NCBI GenBank assembly: GCA_002342025.1
Contig: DDPD01000026.1
Location: 1-14,856, forward strand
Length of the DNA: 14,856 nucleotides
Reading direction: 5' to 3'
Source of the DNA: Moraxellaceae bacterium UBA2477
GTDB lineage: Bacteria; Pseudomonadota; Gammaproteobacteria; Pseudomonadales; Moraxellaceae
Shown here piece by piece: positions 12,206-14,856 of this stretch (position 1 is its first letter; the number at the start of each line of letters is the position of its first letter). The notes under the pieces were generated by a model. The model made no database searches. It saw only the letters and a list, made by a program, of their open reading frames with translations, and was not told where the DNA came from. The position numbers were made by a program, and so were the translations under genes.

Positions 12206-14032
12206 ATGTTTGCTTGGTTTGAACGTCGTCTAGATCCCTTTCCGCCGGAAGAGCCGCAAGAGCCGCCCCGCACGTTGGTGGCGTTCTGTCTGCATTACAC
12301 ACGCGGTGCCTGGCCTTGGCTGACGGCATCGGCCATTCTCATGGCGCTGATTGCTGTGGCCGAAGTTTGGCTCTTCGGGTTTATGGGCGATATCGTCAAT
12401 TGGTTGTCACAGCAGTCGCGCGAGACATTCTGGGCGACGCAGCGTTGGCCGCTAATAGGTATGGCGGCGGTGGTACTGGCGCTGCCGGTCATGACCTTTA
12501 TGCATTCTTTGCTGAATCATCAGACCCTGATGGGCAATTACCCCATGCGCATCCGCTGGATGGTGCACCGGTATTTATTGCGCCAGTCCATGGCGTTCTA
12601 TCAGGACGAGTTCGCCGGTCGCATCGCCACCAAGCTGATGCAGACGGCGCTGGCGGTGCGCGAGTGCGTGATCAAGCTCATTGATGTGCTGAATTACATC
12701 GTGGTCTATTTCATTGGCACGGTGGTCTTAATCGCCAGCGCTGATTGGCGTTTGGCGCTGCCGCTGTTGGCCTGGTTGGTGCTGTACTTACTCATGCTGC
12801 GTTACTTCGTGCCGCGTTTGAGCCAAGTGTCACAAAGCCAAGCGGACGCTCGCTCGCTAATGACGGGCCGAATCGTGGACAGCTATACCAATATCCAAAC
12901 CGTGAAGCTGTTTTCGCATGCCCAGCGAGAGGCGTCTTTTGCCCGTGAAGGCATGGGCGAGTTCATGGTCAGTGTGCATGGCCAGATGCGACTGGTGACG
13001 CAGCTCAACGTAACGCTGTATAGCCTCAATGCCGTGTTGTTGTTGTCGGTGGCCGGGCTGGCGTTATCGCTGTGGCTAGACAAGCAAATCGCCGTGGGAG
13101 CTGTCGCCGTGGCGCTGGGACTGGTGCTGAGATTGTCCGGCATGTCGCAGTGGATCATGTGGGAAGTGTCGGCCCTGTTTGAGAATATCGGCACCGTGCA
13201 GGACGGCATCAGCTCGATTGCCCGGCCGCATCGCGTCGAGGATGTGCCGGGTGCGTCCGCGCTGACGATTCAGGCTGGCGACATCGTGTTTTATCGCTTG
13301 CGCTTCCACTACGGCAAGGCCGCTGGCGTGTTCGAGGATTTGTCGCTGCATATCCGGCCCGGTGAAAAGGTCGGTTTGGTCGGGCGTTCAGGCGCGGGTA
13401 AATCGACGCTGGTCAATCTGCTGCTGCGCTTTTACGATCTGGAGGGCGGCGCGATTCGCATCGACGGGCAGGACATCGCTCAGGTAACGCAAGACTCACT
13501 GCGCGCGCAAATCGGCATGGTCACGCAGGATACCTCGCTGCTGCATCGCTCGGTACGCGACAACATTCGCTACGGCAAACCCGACGCTTCCGATGAGGAG
13601 GTGTTGGCGGCGGCTAGGCGCGCTCAGGCCGATGGCTTTATTGCCGGTTTGCACGATGCCAAGGAAAGACAAGGCCTTGATGCCCATGTCGGCGAGCGCG
13701 GCGTCAAGCTCTCCGGCGGTCAGCGCCAGCGCATTGCCATCGCCCGCGTCATGCTCAAGGACGCGCCTATCTTAATTCTCGATGAGGCGACTTCGGCGCT
13801 CGATTCAGAGGTGGAGGCGGCGATTCAGGAGAATTTGTATCGACTCATGGCCGGTAAGACGGTGATTGCCATCGCCCACCGGCTGTCCACCATTGCCGCG
13901 ATGGACAGGCTGGTGGTGATGGATCAGGGCCGCATCGTGGAAGTTGGCACGCATGCCGAGCTGGTCGCGGCCGGCGGACTATACGCGCAGTTGTGGGCGC
14001 GTCAGTCCGGCGGTTTTCTCGAGGCGGATTAG
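12206..14032 (+). CDS. ABC exporter half-transporter (fused permease and ATPase)
   Basis: The 608-residue protein fuses one transmembrane domain and one nucleotide-binding domain, so it must dimerise to export its substrate across the inner membrane. Membrane helices are visible near 38-60, 82-102, 160-178, 182-200, 270-292 and 294-312. ATPase motifs are complete: Walker A GRSGAGKST (393-401), Q-loop Gln441, signature LSGGQ (502-506), Walker B ILILDE (522-527, catalytic Glu527) and the H-loop His558. The N-terminus MFAWFERRLDPFPPEEP is typical of a Pro-rich subgroup annotated generically as multidrug/lipid exporter; the substrate cannot be assigned. The ribosome site is weak (GAG at 12195-12197). 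The gene ends 26 bases before the convergent acyltransferase, with no obvious terminator in between. Confidence 0.93.
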   Translation: MFAWFERRLDPFPPEEPQEPPRTLVAFCLHYTRGAWPWLTASAILMALIAVAEVWLFGFMGDIVNWLSQQSRETFWATQRWPLIGMAAVVLALPVMTFMHSLLNHQTLMGNYPMRIRWMVHRYLLRQSMAFYQDEFAGRIATKLMQTALAVRECVIKLIDVLNYIVVYFIGTVVLIASADWRLALPLLAWLVLYLLMLRYFVPRLSQVSQSQADARSLMTGRIVDSYTNIQTVKLFSHAQREASFAREGMGEFMVSVHGQMRLVTQLNVTLYSLNAVLLLSVAGLALSLWLDKQIAVGAVAVALGLVLRLSGMSQWIMWEVSALFENIGTVQDGISSIARPHRVEDVPGASALTIQAGDIVFYRLRFHYGKAAGVFEDLSLHIRPGEKVGLVGRSGAGKSTLVNLLLRFYDLEGGAIRIDGQDIAQVTQDSLRAQIGMVTQDTSLLHRSVRDNIRYGKPDASDEEVLAAARRAQADGFIAGLHDAKERQGLDAHVGERGVKLSGGQRQRIAIARVMLKDAPILILDEATSALDSEVEAAIQENLYRLMAGKTVIAIAHRLSTIAAMDRLVVMDQGRIVEVGTHAELVAAGGLYAQLWARQSGGFLEAD

Positions 14033-14058
14033 CTGTAGCTCGACTCGCTATGGGTGGA

Positions 14059-14856
14059 TCAGGCCTCGAGTTCGACGAGACCGTCCTCCAGATACTGCAG
14101 TAGCTTCTGCATGTGCGGCAGCGTGCGACGGCAGGCGATGATGCCGATCTCGAACTTCTCGGCATAGCTGACCACGGTGATGTTGGTGGCCTGACCGTCC
14201 ATGGCGATGGACACCGGATAGATGCCCTCCAGCTTGGCACCATTCCAGTACAGCGTTTCACGCGGCCCCGGCACATTCGACACCACGATGTTGAAGGCCT
14301 GCCAGGTTGGCGCAATGCCGGTCGCCATATTGATGCCGCTGACCGCCATGGCAGTGGCGACATAGTTCATGATTTCCAGCTGATTCATGGTGGCAAAACG
14401 ATCTTTGCTGTTCTGAACCGAGCGCGCGATGGCGTCGAGGCGTTCGAGCGGATCGGCGAGGTGTGTCGCCAAGTTGGCCAGTACAGCACCGACCTGATTG
14501 CCGCCCTCAGAGTCATCCTTACGCAGCGACATCGGCACCATGGCCACCAGGGGCTTGTCGGGCAGGGCGTTGAGTTCGAGTAAGTATTTGCGCACGGCGG
14601 CCGCACACATGGCCAGCACGATGTCGTTGAGCGTGGCGTTGTGGCGCTTGGCAGCGGCTTTGATGCGCGGCAAATGCCACGATTGCGCGGCGAAGCGACG
14701 CGAGGCGCTGATCGGCTGATTGAGGATGGTGCGCGGTGCTTGGAATACCGACACATAGTCAGCGTCCGAGCTCCGCGCTTTAATCGACTTGTAGATCTCG
14801 CGAGCAACTGTAGGCCAGGTGGCTGCCTGATCTTTTAGGATACTGGCAAACTTTGC
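14059..14856 (-). CDS. Wax ester synthase/acyl-CoA:diacylglycerol acyltransferase, C-terminal part (5' end outside window)
   Basis: This enzyme family makes wax esters and triacylglycerols from acyl-CoA and fatty alcohol or diacylglycerol. The frame is open from the window edge to TGA at 14059-14061, giving 265 residues of C-terminal sequence; the N-terminal half with the catalytic HHxxxDG motif lies beyond the edge. The GTG at 14754 is an internal Val codon, since 34 in-frame codons precede it. C-terminal family features are the conserved Asn-Asp in TLNDIVLAMCAAAVRKYL (14623-14628 encode ND), VSNVPGP (NVPGP encoded by 14263-14277) and YPVSIAMDGQATNITVVSY before a final helical region, matching the DUF1298 (WS_DGAT_C) domain. 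It is convergent with the ABC exporter. Whether wax esters or triacylglycerols are made cannot be read from this half. Confidence 0.92.
   Translation of the reverse strand, partial: AKFASILKDQAATWPTVAREIYKSIKARSSDADYVSVFQAPRTILNQPISASRRFAAQSWHLPRIKAAAKRHNATLNDIVLAMCAAAVRKYLLELNALPDKPLVAMVPMSLRKDDSEGGNQVGAVLANLATHLADPLERLDAIARSVQNSKDRFATMNQLEIMNYVATAMAVSGINMATGIAPTWQAFNIVVSNVPGPRETLYWNGAKLEGIYPVSIAMDGQATNITVVSYAEKFEIGIIACRRTLPHMQKLLQYLEDGLVELEA

Noticed and set aside
14752..14754. GTG as the start of a short acyltransferase-like protein
   Set aside because: The same frame is open to the window edge for 34 more codons with family-like sequence, so this GTG is an internal Val and the gene is cut by the window.

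Overview
This 14.9 kb window looks like chromosome from a gammaproteobacterium of moderate to fairly high GC, most likely in or near the Pseudomonadales (Moraxellaceae-like). The taxonomic guess rests on three things: the fabF-pabC-mltG-tmk-holB-tatD gene order, an etfBA operon beside a TetR regulator, and a wax-ester-synthase/DGAT-type acyltransferase. No insertion sequence, prophage, CRISPR array, tRNA or rRNA was found. Most of the window is ordinary, densely packed core genome.

Region 1 (1-5677) begins with a strong terminator that probably ends an upstream gene, plausibly acpP. A tightly packed plus-strand cluster follows: fabF (fatty acid elongation), pabC (folate precursor), mltG (peptidoglycan chain termination), tmk (dTMP kinase), holB (DNA polymerase III delta prime) and tatD (metal-dependent DNase). 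Several genes overlap start to stop, which suggests one translationally coupled operon. Region 2 (5678-8279) holds a TetR-family regulator and the two electron transfer flavoprotein genes etfB and etfA, closed by a textbook terminator. A short TGATAT(AT)CGCCG motif occurs before the regulator and again before etfB; it is a candidate operator.

Region 3 (8280-11340) carries, on the minus strand, an unrecognised 270-residue protein and an AraC-type regulator. A plus-strand PF10118-type 'metal-dependent hydrolase' is divergent from the regulator, and its conserved Glu/His pattern looks like a ferritin-like di-iron site. Region 4 (11335-12205) holds a YgjP-like zinc metallopeptidase on the minus strand, then a 370-base gap containing a possible 52-residue small protein and three inverted repeats. 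Region 5 (12206-14856) holds an ABC exporter half-transporter and, convergent with it, the C-terminal half of a WS/DGAT acyltransferase cut by the window edge.

A lipid theme runs through the window: fatty acid synthesis (fabF), electron transfer from acyl-CoA dehydrogenases (etfBA), wax ester/triacylglycerol synthesis (WS/DGAT), and possibly the AraC/di-iron pair. I see no clear defence or mobile system. The most interesting leads are the small ORF with its flanking dyads, the TetR/etf operator candidate, and the di-iron reading of the PF10118 protein next to its divergent regulator and the unknown 270-residue protein.
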